From Gammaproteobacteria bacterium (GTDB lineage: Bacteria; Pseudomonadota; Gammaproteobacteria; Eutrophobiales; Eutrophobiaceae), in NCBI GenBank assembly GCA_003250975.1, contig QKIY01000004.1:1-64000 (forward strand): a DNA stretch of 64,000 nucleotides, in the 5' to 3' direction. Below the pieces are notes generated by a model, which worked only from the letters and a program-made list of their open reading frames with translations, was not told where the DNA came from and did no database searches. This document shows, piece after piece, positions 10,024 through 20,065 of the stretch; positions within the stretch are counted from its first letter, which is position 1; each line of letters starts with the position of its first letter. Position numbers and translations under genes: made by a program.

Positions 10024-12327
10024 TTATGGTTCCGGTGGTGGTGGGGCAATGACTTCGCGACTGCCGTTGGTTTCCAGCGGGCCAACGATACCGCTCTGTT
10101 CCATTTCTTCAACCATGCGCGCGGCCCTGTTATACCCTATCTTTAAACGCCGCTGGATATAGGATATCGAGGCCTTGCGGGTTTCCGTGACAATCCTTAC
10201 CGCCTCATCATAAAGGGGATCCAGGTCATCATTGATAGCCTCAAGCCCGGGAATAACGCCCAGTCCACCTTCCAGGGGCCCCCGCACGATCTCGTCATGA
10301 TAATCCGGTTCCGTCCCTTTCTTCAGTTCATTGGCTACCTTGTGGACCTCCTGATCGGCAACAAAGGCACCATGCACCCTCATTGGCAAGGCGGTGCCTG
10401 GTGGCAGGTAGAGCATGTCCCCGTTACCCAGCAGGGTCTCGGCACCCATTTGATCGAGTATGGTCCGCGAATCGACCTTGGAAGAGACCTGGAAGGCAAT
10501 CCTGCAGGGAATATTGGCCTTGATCAGGCCCGTAATGACATCCACTGACGGGCGCTGAGTGGCCAGGATCAAGTGAATACCGGAGGCGCGGGCCTTTTGC
10601 GCCAGCCTGGCGATCAATTCTTCCACCTTTTTTCCGGCGGTTATCATCATATCGGCCAGTTCATCGACAATAAGAACGATGAATGGCAATTCATCCAGCG
10701 TGGGGATTTCGTCCCCTTCATCTACGGCCTGGTACAGGGGGTCCGGAATCGGACGCTTCCTGTCTATAGCCTCGGCAATCTTGCGGTTAAAGCCGGTGAT
10801 ATTCCGTACCCCGAGGGCCGCCATTAGCCGGTAACGGCGCTCCATTTCCGCTACACACCAGCGCAAGGCATTAGCGGCCTCTTTCATGTCGGTTACCACA
10901 GGTGCCAGCAGGTGCGGGATCCCTTCATACACCGACAATTCGAGCATCTTCGGGTCGATCATAATGAGGCGTACATCCCTGGCCGTGGACTTGTAGAGCA
11001 AGCTCAGGATCATCGCATTCAAAGCAACGGATTTGCCCGCCCCGGTAGTACCGGCCACCAGTAGATGTGGCATTCTGCCGAGGTCGGTCACTACCGGTTT
11101 ACCACTGATGTCCTTGCCCAGTCCAAGGGTCAGATGGGATTTCATTTCCTCGTACTCGCGCGAGTTCAGAATCTCGCTGAGCCCCACCAGTTCACGGTTT
11201 TCATTCGGGACCTCAAGGCCTATCACGGACTTGCCGGGGATGACATCCACAACCCGGACGCTCGTAACGGAGAGCGATCGGGCCAGGTCCTTGGCAAGGT
11301 TGATAATCTGGCTACCCTTTACTCCAGGTGCGGGATCCAATTCAAAACGAGTAATTACCGGCCCAGGGTGAACCTCAACAACATGCGCCTCGATCCCAAA
11401 GTCTGCGAGCTTCAGTTCCACCTGGCGTGACATTGCTTGTAATGCTTCGTGTGAAAGCTGGCCTATTTTTGCCGGCGGTTCATTTAACAGGTTGAGGGAA
11501 GGCAAGGTGGAGTCTGAGGGATAATCGAACAGGTTAACCTGCCGCTCCTTTTCCGCCCGTTCACTGGTTTCAAATAAGGAAATCTTGGGCTCTATCCTGA
11601 CAGGCTCGCGTAGGCTGCTCTTGTCCTTGTCGATCTGGATCAGGATCTCCCGTTCTCGCTTGGCTATCCGCCCCTTCAGCTTGTCTTTCAACATCAGGCG
11701 CATCTCATTCAGCCATTCAAATAGACGCAAGGTCCAGTGCCCGGAAAAATCCATCAACCATAACCAGGACAGGCCGGTGAACAGCGTGATGCCAATGAGA
11801 AACAAGGCCAGCAGGATCAGGGTCGTACCGGTCAGTCCGAGTACAGGCACCATGCCCGAGGCAACAACATCCCCCAAGATACCCCCTGCCCCCCGGACTT
11901 CATACGGCAAACCGCTGGTTGGCAGGAAATACAGGCGGGCGATGCCGCAACCACCGATATAGGCAAGGACCAGGCCGCTACCGCGAATGGCATAACGGGC
12001 ATAGTCCTGCGGCGCATTATCATGCAGGGCCTGGTATACCCGCCAGCCGCTGAAACCCAGCAGGACGGGGAACAGATAACCCATGTAACCAAACAGGTAC
12101 AGGACGACATCGGCTATCCAGGCGCCGACCTTACCCGCGCTGTTTCTGATCATGTCGACCGAGATCGCGTGGGACCAGCCGGGGTCATCGGGATGATAGC
12201 TCAGCAACGCAATAAACAGATAAATTGACAGGGCTGCCAGCGCTATGAGGCTGACTTCCCGGATATTGCGCGAGAGCTGATTCCCCAACTCATCAGAAGG
12301 TTGCCGTTTACGTGATGCCTGTGTCAT
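10024..12327 (-). CDS. ftsK: DNA translocase FtsK
   Basis: The 767-residue protein anchors at the division septum and pumps chromosome DNA toward dif. Four transmembrane helices fill about residues 25-185. The linker is short (about 190-270), much shorter than the approximately 600-residue E. coli linker and nearer to the compact SpoIIIE/Pseudomonas forms. The motor follows, with Walker [15 protein letters not shown] (about 428-441), IVDELADMM as Walker B, and the conserved [20 protein letters not shown]. The C-terminal winged-helix gamma domain ([20 protein letters not shown]) reads KOPS sites. A Pro-rich tail APPPPEP ends the protein. A candidate promoter lies at 12359-12392. Confidence 0.97.
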   Translation of the reverse strand: MTQASRKRQPSDELGNQLSRNIREVSLIALAALSIYLFIALLSYHPDDPGWSHAISVDMIRNSAGKVGAWIADVVLYLFGYMGYLFPVLLGFSGWRVYQALHDNAPQDYARYAIRGSGLVLAYIGGCGIARLYFLPTSGLPYEVRGAGGILGDVVASGMVPVLGLTGTTLILLALFLIGITLFTGLSWLWLMDFSGHWTLRLFEWLNEMRLMLKDKLKGRIAKREREILIQIDKDKSSLREPVRIEPKISLFETSERAEKERQVNLFDYPSDSTLPSLNLLNEPPAKIGQLSHEALQAMSRQVELKLADFGIEAHVVEVHPGPVITRFELDPAPGVKGSQIINLAKDLARSLSVTSVRVVDVIPGKSVIGLEVPNENRELVGLSEILNSREYEEMKSHLTLGLGKDISGKPVVTDLGRMPHLLVAGTTGAGKSVALNAMILSLLYKSTARDVRLIMIDPKMLELSVYEGIPHLLAPVVTDMKEAANALRWCVAEMERRYRLMAALGVRNITGFNRKIAEAIDRKRPIPDPLYQAVDEGDEIPTLDELPFIVLIVDELADMMITAGKKVEELIARLAQKARASGIHLILATQRPSVDVITGLIKANIPCRIAFQVSSKVDSRTILDQMGAETLLGNGDMLYLPPGTALPMRVHGAFVADQEVHKVANELKKGTEPDYHDEIVRGPLEGGLGVIPGLEAINDDLDPLYDEAVRIVTETRKASISYIQRRLKIGYNRAARMVEEMEQSGIVGPLETNGSREVIAPPPPEP

Positions 12328-12358
12328 TTATGAAGTTCAACCTGATTAGCTGAAAAAG

Positions 12359-12392
12359 ATTATAGCCATATGTTTATAAAGGGATAATTATA
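12359..12392 (-). promoter_or_regulatory. Candidate ftsK -10 elements
   Basis: Two perfect minus-strand TATAAT hexamers lie at 12387-12392 and 12359-12364, 60 and 32 bases before the ftsK start. The upstream copy has CTGAAT 17 bases away as a weak -35. Either could serve ftsK; the intergenic region is shared with the divergent trxB promoter. Confidence 0.4.
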
Positions 12393-12436
12393 ACAGTAAA
12401 TCTACCGAGATTCAGTCCTGATTGCATATTGCGATT

Positions 12437-13464
<1,028 letters not shown>

Positions 13465-13513
13465 CAAATCATGAGTGAAAACCAACAAGGTTCATTAATC
13501 GTCAACCATCACA

Positions 13514-14509
13514 ATGAAAGCCGTCATAATCAATAAAACCGGTGGGCCAGAAGTCCTTCAACTGCAGGAAGTCGATAATCCCGGGATAAGCAATCCCACG
13601 GATGTGCTGGTAAACCTGAAGGCGGCAGGCATCAATCCGATCGATACCAAATTGCGTCGGGGCCTTTATCCCATGAACCATCTGCCCGCCATTCTGGGTT
13701 GTGATGGAGCCGGGATTGTGGAATCTGTCGGCCCCGGAGTTTCCAGATTCAAGGCGGGTGATGAGGTGTTTTTCTTTTATGGCGGGCTGGATAATATCGC
13801 CGGCAACTACGCTGAGAAGATCGTGGTGGATGAACGGTTTATTATCAAAAAGCCGGAAGCGATGGATTTTATCCATGCCGCTGCAGCACCTCTGGTGTCA
13901 TTGACCGCTTGGGAAGCACTCTATGACCGGGCTGGTATCGAGTCAGGACAGACTGTGCTAATTCATGCCGGTGCCGGTGGTGTCGGCCATGTTGCAATCC
14001 AACTGGCGAGACTGGCAGGTGCTCGGGTTTGTACCACCATCAGTTCTGAAGAAAAAGAAAAATTCGTTAGACAGCTTGGTGCCGAGCATACAATCAATTA
14101 CCGGAAAGCCGATGTAGTTCAGGAGGTAATGGACTGGACGGAAGGCAAGGGCGTTGACATCGTCATGGATAATGTAGGCGGTGCAGTAACCCAGCAGAGT
14201 TTCAGTGCAGTGAAAACGTATGGCGACATCGTAACCCTCTTGCTTCCTGACGCCAAAACCGACTGGACTATCGCCCGTCAACGTAACCTGCGTTTCAGTT
14301 TCGAGGTCATGCTGACACCATTGATTGCCGGGTTGGTAGATGCGCAACGTCACCAGACCTGGATACTGGAGCAATGTGCAGCACTCATGCAGGAAGGCAA
14401 GCTGACTGTACATGTCGGGGCAATGCTGCCTCTCTCCGAGGCTGCACAGGCCCATGCACTGATAGAACAGGGTTCAACCACGGGCAAGATAGTCCTTGAA
14501 ATAAATTAA
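13514..14509 (+). CDS. Zinc-type alcohol dehydrogenase / NADPH:quinone reductase-like protein
   Basis: The 331-residue medium-chain dehydrogenase/reductase has the N-terminal GroES-like barrel (LKAAGINPIDTKLRRG) and a Rossmann domain with HAGAGGVGHVAIQLARL (about 151-167). The catalytic-zinc Cys/His/Glu set of alcohol dehydrogenases is not evident, so the quinone-oxidoreductase branch (zinc-free, NADPH-dependent reduction of quinones or enals) fits better. It is 49 bases after trxB and 14 before a hydrolase gene, possibly one transcript. Substrate unknown. Confidence 0.85.
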   Translation: MKAVIINKTGGPEVLQLQEVDNPGISNPTDVLVNLKAAGINPIDTKLRRGLYPMNHLPAILGCDGAGIVESVGPGVSRFKAGDEVFFFYGGLDNIAGNYAEKIVVDERFIIKKPEAMDFIHAAAAPLVSLTAWEALYDRAGIESGQTVLIHAGAGGVGHVAIQLARLAGARVCTTISSEEKEKFVRQLGAEHTINYRKADVVQEVMDWTEGKGVDIVMDNVGGAVTQQSFSAVKTYGDIVTLLLPDAKTDWTIARQRNLRFSFEVMLTPLIAGLVDAQRHQTWILEQCAALMQEGKLTVHVGAMLPLSEAAQAHALIEQGSTTGKIVLEIN

Positions 14510-14523
14510 AGTCCAGGACCAAG

Positions 14524-15387
14524 ATGCCGGTAACCGTAATACAGGTTTTCAAACGATTAATACGCTCAACGCTGTTCATCCTGTTCACGGTCTGGATCCT
14601 GCTCACTATCCTGTTTTACTTCTTTCAGCCGGGCTATATCTACCTCCCATCAAGGAACGTTGAGGTAACGCCGGCGGCTCTCTCCCTGCCCTTTGAAGAA
14701 GTGCATTTTACAGCATCAGACGGCACACGGCTGCACGGCTGGTTTATTCCTCAGGAAAATGCCCAGGCTACTCTGCTATTCCTGCATGGGAATGCGGGAA
14801 ATATCTCGCACCGTTTAAGGAGTATTGCTCTGTTCAGGAATCTGGGTCTTTCAATATTTATCTTTGATTATCGCGGCTATGGCATGAGTGAAGGCAGTCC
14901 GACGGAAAACGGCACCTACTTGGATGCCGAGGCGGCCTGGCAATATCTGAACCGGGAAAGGAGTATACCAGCTAATCACCTGATTATATTTGGCCGTTCT
15001 CTGGGGGGCGCCATAGCCGCCTGGCTCGCTACACAACAACCGGCGGCCGCAGTCATTCTAGAATCGACCTTTACGTCCGTCGAGGATATGGCTAGGCATT
15101 ATTATCCCTATCTTCCCGTCCGGTGGTTGTTGCGTATCAAATACCCTACTATCGAGCGCATGAGCGGGATCAAGTCGCCCTTGCTTTTGATTCACAGTGC
15201 GGACGATGACATTGTCCCCTTCACCCAGGGACAGGCACTATTCAATAATGCCAGGCAGCCAAAGACCTTTTTAAAGATTCATGGTGATCATAATTATGGC
15301 TTTATTGAGAACGAATCACTTTATCTCAACGGGATCAAAACCTTCCTTTCCCGGTATGCCGAACTAAACACCGTGCAATTGAAATGA
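14524..15387 (+). CDS. Membrane-anchored alpha/beta hydrolase, BEM46/ABHD13-like
   Basis: A 287-residue protein with one N-terminal transmembrane helix (about residues 11-33) and a periplasm-facing or cytosolic hydrolase domain. Seen are the oxyanion strand FLHGNAGNISHR (about 86-97), the nucleophile elbow GRSLGG with Ser159, the acid in HSADDDIVPF, and the catalytic His in HGDHNYGF, so the triad is complete. The family has unknown natural substrates. Its stop overlaps the AbgT start as ATGA, so the two are translated together. A peptidase/amidase role feeding the transporter is conceivable but not shown. Confidence 0.82.
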   Translation: MPVTVIQVFKRLIRSTLFILFTVWILLTILFYFFQPGYIYLPSRNVEVTPAALSLPFEEVHFTASDGTRLHGWFIPQENAQATLLFLHGNAGNISHRLRSIALFRNLGLSIFIFDYRGYGMSEGSPTENGTYLDAEAAWQYLNRERSIPANHLIIFGRSLGGAIAAWLATQQPAAAVILESTFTSVEDMARHYYPYLPVRWLLRIKYPTIERMSGIKSPLLLIHSADDDIVPFTQGQALFNNARQPKTFLKIHGDHNYGFIENESLYLNGIKTFLSRYAELNTVQLK

Positions 15388-16874
15388 CTCTGCTTGATAA
15401 AATAGAACGGGCCGGCAACCGACTGCCCCATCCAGCTACACTGTTTGCTATCGGCGTGTTGATAGTCATCCTGCTCTCACAGGTGGCCGTATCGCTGCAC
15501 TGGTCTGTCGATAGCCCCTACACTGACAACCTTGAAGCAAAAAGTCTGATGTCCAGCAGCGGTCTCTGGTGGTTAATGAGCCATTTGGTTGAAAACTTCA
15601 TTCGTTTTCCACCTCTGGCCATCGTGCTGGTCGGCATGCTGGGGATCGGCATGGCGGAACGCACGGGATTACTGCCCGCACTGCTACGCTATGTGATGGC
15701 TATAACACCTCAAATGTTATTAACACCAGTGACCCTCTTTCTTGGCATAATGTCTTCCCTAGGTCTGGATGCCGGTTATATTATCCTGCCGCCGGTTGCT
15801 GCAGCATTGTACCAGGCCGCCGGACGTTCCCCCCTGACAGGGATTGCCACCGCGTTTGCCGGCGTCTCTGCAGGTTTCAGCGCCAATCTCCTGATTACCG
15901 CCCTGGACCCTCTGCTCGCCGGTTTTACCCAGGCCGCGGCCAGTATCCTTGCACCGGACTATCAGGTTGCCGTTACTGCCAACTGGTGGTTTATGATTAC
16001 TTCAACTGTCTTGCTGACAATTACGGGCTGGGGAATTACTGCAAAATGGATTGAGCCGGCGGCCGTCAAATACACGGTCATTGAACAATCAGCTACCGAC
16101 TCTGCTTTGTCTGGGACTGCCGATGAAAAGCGCGGCCTGATGCGAGCTTTTATTGCTTTAATGATCGTAAGCGGCCTCCTGCTTGCCGCTATGGTGATCC
16201 CCGGAGCTCCGCTATTTGGTGAGGGCAAGCGGTTCGATCGATGGGTGGAAGCAACAGTGCCTATGCTCTTCCTGGTATTTTTTGTACCTGGTCTGGTCTA
16301 TGGCATCAGCACGGGGATTATTAAGAACGACCGTGATGCTGCCAGGATCATGGGACAGACATTTGCCAGCCTTGGTCCATATATTGTCCTGGCGTTTTTT
16401 GCTGCCCAGTTTATTGAGGCATTCAAATACAGTGGACTGGGTGAAATGCTGGCCATCAGCGGTGGTCAGTATCTTGCGTCTTTACAACTGCCTGCTGCTT
16501 TTCTCTTATGCGGTTTTGTCGCTCTGGCGATGGGTGCCAACCTGTTTATCGGCTCTGCCTCTGCGAAATATGCCATACTGGCGCCGGTTTTCGTACCCAT
16601 GTTAATGCAGGTAGGTTTCAGCCCGGAACTGGTGCAGGCCGGATACCGTGTTGGCGATTCCGTCACGAATGTTATAACTCCGCTCAATCCCTATATGGTC
16701 ATCATCCTTGCACTGGTCCAGCGCTATGTTCAGGGATCTGGAATGGGAACGCTTATTGCGATGATGCTGCCATACGCGGTTGGTTTTGCTTTGGTGTGGA
16801 CAGGATTGTTGACTTGCTGGATGTTACTCGGGATCTCACTGGGTCCCGGTGCCCCGCTGAATTTCAATTTTTAG
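15384..16874 (+). CDS. AbgT family transporter
   Basis: A 496-residue inner-membrane protein with the AbgT/MtrF opening ERAGNRLPHPATLFAIG and the late signature VTNVITPLNPYMVIILALVQ. Characterised members import p-aminobenzoyl-glutamate (E. coli AbgT) or export sulfonamides (MtrF, YdaH). About nine to eleven transmembrane helices plus two hairpins are expected, and the hydrophobicity agrees. It is translationally coupled to the upstream hydrolase (ATGA). In E. coli abgT sits with the abgAB peptidase genes, absent here; the hydrolase is a different fold. Confidence 0.92.
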   Translation: MTLLDKIERAGNRLPHPATLFAIGVLIVILLSQVAVSLHWSVDSPYTDNLEAKSLMSSSGLWWLMSHLVENFIRFPPLAIVLVGMLGIGMAERTGLLPALLRYVMAITPQMLLTPVTLFLGIMSSLGLDAGYIILPPVAAALYQAAGRSPLTGIATAFAGVSAGFSANLLITALDPLLAGFTQAAASILAPDYQVAVTANWWFMITSTVLLTITGWGITAKWIEPAAVKYTVIEQSATDSALSGTADEKRGLMRAFIALMIVSGLLLAAMVIPGAPLFGEGKRFDRWVEATVPMLFLVFFVPGLVYGISTGIIKNDRDAARIMGQTFASLGPYIVLAFFAAQFIEAFKYSGLGEMLAISGGQYLASLQLPAAFLLCGFVALAMGANLFIGSASAKYAILAPVFVPMLMQVGFSPELVQAGYRVGDSVTNVITPLNPYMVIILALVQRYVQGSGMGTLIAMMLPYAVGFALVWTGLLTCWMLLGISLGPGAPLNFNF

Positions 16875-16889
16875 TAATTATGCTAGAAT
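16862..16889 (+). promoter_or_regulatory. Candidate promoter of the DUF1820 gene
   Basis: TTTCAA (16862-16867) and an extended -10, TGCTAGAAT (hexamer TAGAAT at 16884-16889), are 16 bases apart. The element overlaps the last codons of the AbgT gene and gives a leader of about 44 bases. Confidence 0.4.
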
Positions 16890-16939
16890 TCAAATAAACA
16901 GCATTCGACCGCATATACAGATAATCCTTCGTTATTACC

Positions 16940-17275
16940 ATGCCTAAAAAATCGGTTTACAAGATTATTTTTCATAATCAGGACAAGATTTTTGAAATCT
17001 ATGCCAGAGGTGTTCACCATGGCGCCATGTTCGGTTTTATTGAAATTGAACATTTAATCTTCGGTGAAAGATCATCTGTTGTCGTTGATCCCTCGGAAGA
17101 AAGTCTGAAGGCGGAATTCAATCACGTCACTCGCACGTATATCCCCATGCATTCAATAATCCGAATAGATGAGGTTGATAAACAAGGCGCCTGCAAGGTA
17201 ACCCAGGATACGGGGCAAGGCAATGTAACCCCATTTCCTGTCTATACTAGCGGAGATACAACCAAGAAGACCTGA
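16940..17275 (+). CDS. DUF1820 family protein
   Basis: A 111-residue soluble protein starting KSVYKIIFHNQDKIFEIYAR, the recognisable DUF1820 opening, followed by a middle with GFIEIEHLIFGERSSVVVDP and YIPMHSIIRIDEV. The family is widespread in gammaproteobacteria and has no assigned function. The C-terminal 25 residues are polar and probably disordered. Its stop lies 2 bases from the stop of the convergent deacetylase gene. Confidence 0.82.
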   Translation: MPKKSVYKIIFHNQDKIFEIYARGVHHGAMFGFIEIEHLIFGERSSVVVDPSEESLKAEFNHVTRTYIPMHSIIRIDEVDKQGACKVTQDTGQGNVTPFPVYTSGDTTKKT

Positions 17276-17277
17276 CT

Positions 17278-18279
17278 TCAAGCCAGCTGTCCCATCAGTG
17301 TCCTTACATGATGGACGGCTGCACTGGCATTTCCCTTGATGTTGTAGCCACCTTCCAGCACAGAAACGATCTTGCCATCACAATATTGACCTGCGAGTTC
17401 CATTACTATCCTTGTCAGCTTTACAAACCCGGTATCTGTAACCCTGAAGCACCCAAGCAAATCATCTTTCCTGCTGTCAAAACCGGCCGAGATAAGTATC
17501 AATTCTGGTTTGAACGTATGAGCCTTTGGTAACAATTTTTCCTCAAAGGCAGTAATGATTGCCTCATCTCCTGATCCGCAATCCAGATGAACATTGATAT
17601 TGAACCCTTTCCCTCGGCCTGTACCGGTTTTTCGCGGGTCCCCCGTTCCAGGGTAGGCGTAATAATCATGGGTTGAGAAAAACAGCACATCAGGATCATC
17701 ATAAAATGCAGCCTCGGTGCCGTTACCGTGATGATAATCCCAGTCGATAATCAATACCCTGTTTATATTATGATACTTCTGCGCATAGCGAGCAGCCACG
17801 GCAATGCCATTAAAAAAACAGAACCCCTCTTCCCTGCCCGTATTTCTGGCATGGTGTCCTGGTGGGCGCGTAGCACAAAAGGCATTTCTCACACCTCCAG
17901 TAAATACAGCATCTGTTGCAGAAAGGACGCCACCAACCACCGCAACTGCCACTGGATAGGATGCCGGATAGTTCTTTTTTATCTGTAGCACGTGATCGGA
18001 TGAATGTATCAATTCAATATGCGGAACGACTTCCGCCAGAGGTTTTAAAAGACGGAGTTCATCTGCCAGGCCCGTATCGCGTATGAGCTGCATGAGGTAG
18101 TTTAGACGCTCTGGTGACTCGGGATGTTTTCCGGGGAATCTGTGCTCCAGATATATCTCGTCAAAAACGAAACCGGTTTGCGAGTTAACAGCGGCTGACA
18201 GGCGTGGCACAATCATGTGGTTTGCAAAACCGGATATCCCCAGTCCTGTAAGGATTTCAAGAAATTTTCTGCGCTGCAT
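17278..18279 (-). CDS. Histone-deacetylase-fold amidohydrolase with Tat-like signal
   Basis: A 333-residue class II HDAC/acetylpolyamine amidohydrolase-type enzyme that would remove acyl groups from amines using zinc. The active site is complete: RPPGHHA with the His142/His143 pair, zinc ligands Asp181 and His183 in DWDYHHGNG, and Asp268 in SAGFDSRKDD. Unusually the N-terminus QRRKFLEILTGLGISG looks like a twin-arginine signal (RR-x-FL, then a mildly hydrophobic stretch and a possible cut after LSAA near residue 30), so the enzyme may act in the periplasm. The substrate could be acetylated polyamines or another acylamide. It is monocistronic and convergent with the DUF1820 gene. Confidence 0.88.
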   Translation of the reverse strand: MQRRKFLEILTGLGISGFANHMIVPRLSAAVNSQTGFVFDEIYLEHRFPGKHPESPERLNYLMQLIRDTGLADELRLLKPLAEVVPHIELIHSSDHVLQIKKNYPASYPVAVAVVGGVLSATDAVFTGGVRNAFCATRPPGHHARNTGREEGFCFFNGIAVAARYAQKYHNINRVLIIDWDYHHGNGTEAAFYDDPDVLFFSTHDYYAYPGTGDPRKTGTGRGKGFNINVHLDCGSGDEAIITAFEEKLLPKAHTFKPELILISAGFDSRKDDLLGCFRVTDTGFVKLTRIVMELAGQYCDGKIVSVLEGGYNIKGNASAAVHHVRTLMGQLA

Positions 18280-18377
18280 CTTTTCAGAATCTTTTGGTTA
18301 ACGAATGCCATATTTTGAACTAGAATTCTGGTACAGTACCTGAAACATATTATTAAATACTAAACAATATAGTCCAA

Positions 18378-18905
18378 ATGCGTACCGGCCTCACAACACT
18401 TTTCTGCCTTATTATACTGGTATCGCCATTCAAGGTTCTGGCTGAATGGAAAGTCGAAAAATACAAGAGTAACAATCCTGACTACTCCATAAATGTTGCA
18501 GTAACTGAGAATGATGAAGGCTTCAAGCTCGAGATTTACCGGGATGAAAATGGAGTCATACGGTCGCGCTTCAGTACCGAAAACACGCCTTACCGTATGA
18601 ATAGCCAGTACTGCCCCACTTTCGATATTGTGCGGAGAGGCATGCAGAATGTATCTATCAATGGTGAAAGCTGTCTGGGAGAAAACAACTGGGCGGAGTT
18701 TATCCTCGGTTACATTGTTGGCGATGAGGTCAACTCTACCATACTTTATAATTTCATGAACGGCAGTGAAATCACATACCGTTTTATGCTGCAACCCTAT
18801 GGTTATGGCGAGACCTCATTTTCTCTAAGTAATTCCAAACGCATATTGCTGGAAGCCCTGGGCTATGATCTTGTTGTTAGTACCGAGAAGGGTTTTACCA
18901 ACTGA
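18378..18905 (+). CDS. Secreted protein of unknown function
   Basis: I do not recognise this 175-residue protein. It has a clear signal peptide (MRTGLTTLFCLIILVSPFKV, cut probably after LA at 22). The mature part is polar, beta-rich in look (alternating YSINVAV, KLEIYRD, ITYRFML) and has two cysteines (79 and 99) that could form one disulfide in the periplasm. It ends 11 bases before the DUF482 gene and may be cotranscribed with DUF482-aat-bpt. No repeats, lipobox or enzymatic motif are seen. The ATG at 18378 lacks an obvious ribosome site. Confidence 0.75.
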   Translation: MRTGLTTLFCLIILVSPFKVLAEWKVEKYKSNNPDYSINVAVTENDEGFKLEIYRDENGVIRSRFSTENTPYRMNSQYCPTFDIVRRGMQNVSINGESCLGENNWAEFILGYIVGDEVNSTILYNFMNGSEITYRFMLQPYGYGETSFSLSNSKRILLEALGYDLVVSTEKGFTN

Positions 18906-18916
18906 TTTTATCTGAC

Positions 18917-20065
18917 TTGAATTATTCAGTCCGTAGAATAGAAACACTGGCCGATGTTTCCGTGAATGAATGGAACAGGTTGGCCGGTGAGAACAATCCC
19001 TTTACAAGGCATGAATTTCTCACCGGACTCGAACGACATGATTGTCTGGCAAACCATGGCTGGTATCCCTGCCATTTACTGATAACTGACAATGACCGGC
19101 CGGTCGCAGCACTGCCGTTATATTTGAAATCAAATTCCATCGGTGAATTTGTTTTCGACTGGGAATGGGCAGAGGCCTATGAAAGCGGTGGCGGTCACTA
19201 TTATCCAAAACTTGTTTCTGCGATCCCTTTTACGCCTGTAACCGGCCCAAGATATCTAATAGCCGAAGGAGAAGACACAGTACAACTTGCACAATTGCTT
19301 CATGACGCCGCACTAGAAGTTGCGAGTGATTATGGCTTATCAGGACTGCACATTCTTTTCCCCGATTCAAAAAATAGAGAACTCATGAAAGCGCAGGGAA
19401 TGTTAACAAGGAAGGCCTGCCAATACCATTGGTTCAACCATGGCTATGCAAGTTTTGAAGACTACCTTGGAGCACTCACATCAAAAAGGCGTAGACAAAT
19501 CAGGAAAGAGCGTCGTTCCGTTGTCGAGTCTGATATCAGGTTTGAGATACTAAGAGGCTCGCAAATAACAGATAGACATTGGGAAATATTTCACAGATTT
19601 TATTCCTCGACGTTCCACAAGAAATGGGGAAGTCCAAGACTGACACTCCCGTTTTTCAAATCACTTAGCAATACCATGCCTGAATCAACCCTGTTATTCA
19701 TGGCTAATCATGCAGGCAGGTACATCGCAGGGGCCTTCGCGATGCAGGGCAGCAAGACGCTCTATGGCAGGCACTGGGGTTGTTCAGAAAACTTCAAATT
19801 TCTGCATTTTGAGCTATGTTACTATCAGACAATTGATTTTTGTATTGTAAACGGGCTGGACAGACTGGATGCCGGTGCGCAAGGTGAGCATAAGATCAAT
19901 CGTGGGTTTGTCCCCGTAGATACCTGGTCCGCCCACTGGTTTGCAGATCATGGTTTTTCAATGGCAATCGAACGATTTCTTGGACAGGAAAGATTATATA
20001 TAAACAATTTTATCAGAACGCTGGAGAATCACTCTGCCTATAAGCAGGCAGAAGAAAGAATATGA
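18917..20065 (+). CDS. DUF482 / FemAB-like acyltransferase family protein (TTG start)
   Basis: A 382-residue protein of the DUF482 family (peptidogalycan biosynthesis/recognition annotation, GNAT-like fold). Family text: NNPFTRHEFLTGLE near residue 25, YLKSNSIGEFVFDWEWAEAY, TSKRRRQIRKERR (about 190-202), and GRHWGCSENFKFLHFELCYY with DAGAQGEHKINRGF (about 317-330). The start is a TTG; no ATG or GTG allows the conserved N-terminus. Activity is unproven, with an aminoacyl- or acyl-transfer role suspected from the FemAB relation. Its stop overlaps aat as ATGA, which is suggestive because Aat and Bpt are themselves GNAT-like tRNA-dependent aminoacyltransferases. Confidence 0.85.
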   Translation: MNYSVRRIETLADVSVNEWNRLAGENNPFTRHEFLTGLERHDCLANHGWYPCHLLITDNDRPVAALPLYLKSNSIGEFVFDWEWAEAYESGGGHYYPKLVSAIPFTPVTGPRYLIAEGEDTVQLAQLLHDAALEVASDYGLSGLHILFPDSKNRELMKAQGMLTRKACQYHWFNHGYASFEDYLGALTSKRRRQIRKERRSVVESDIRFEILRGSQITDRHWEIFHRFYSSTFHKKWGSPRLTLPFFKSLSNTMPESTLLFMANHAGRYIAGAFAMQGSKTLYGRHWGCSENFKFLHFELCYYQTIDFCIVNGLDRLDAGAQGEHKINRGFVPVDTWSAHWFADHGFSMAIERFLGQERLYINNFIRTLENHSAYKQAEERI

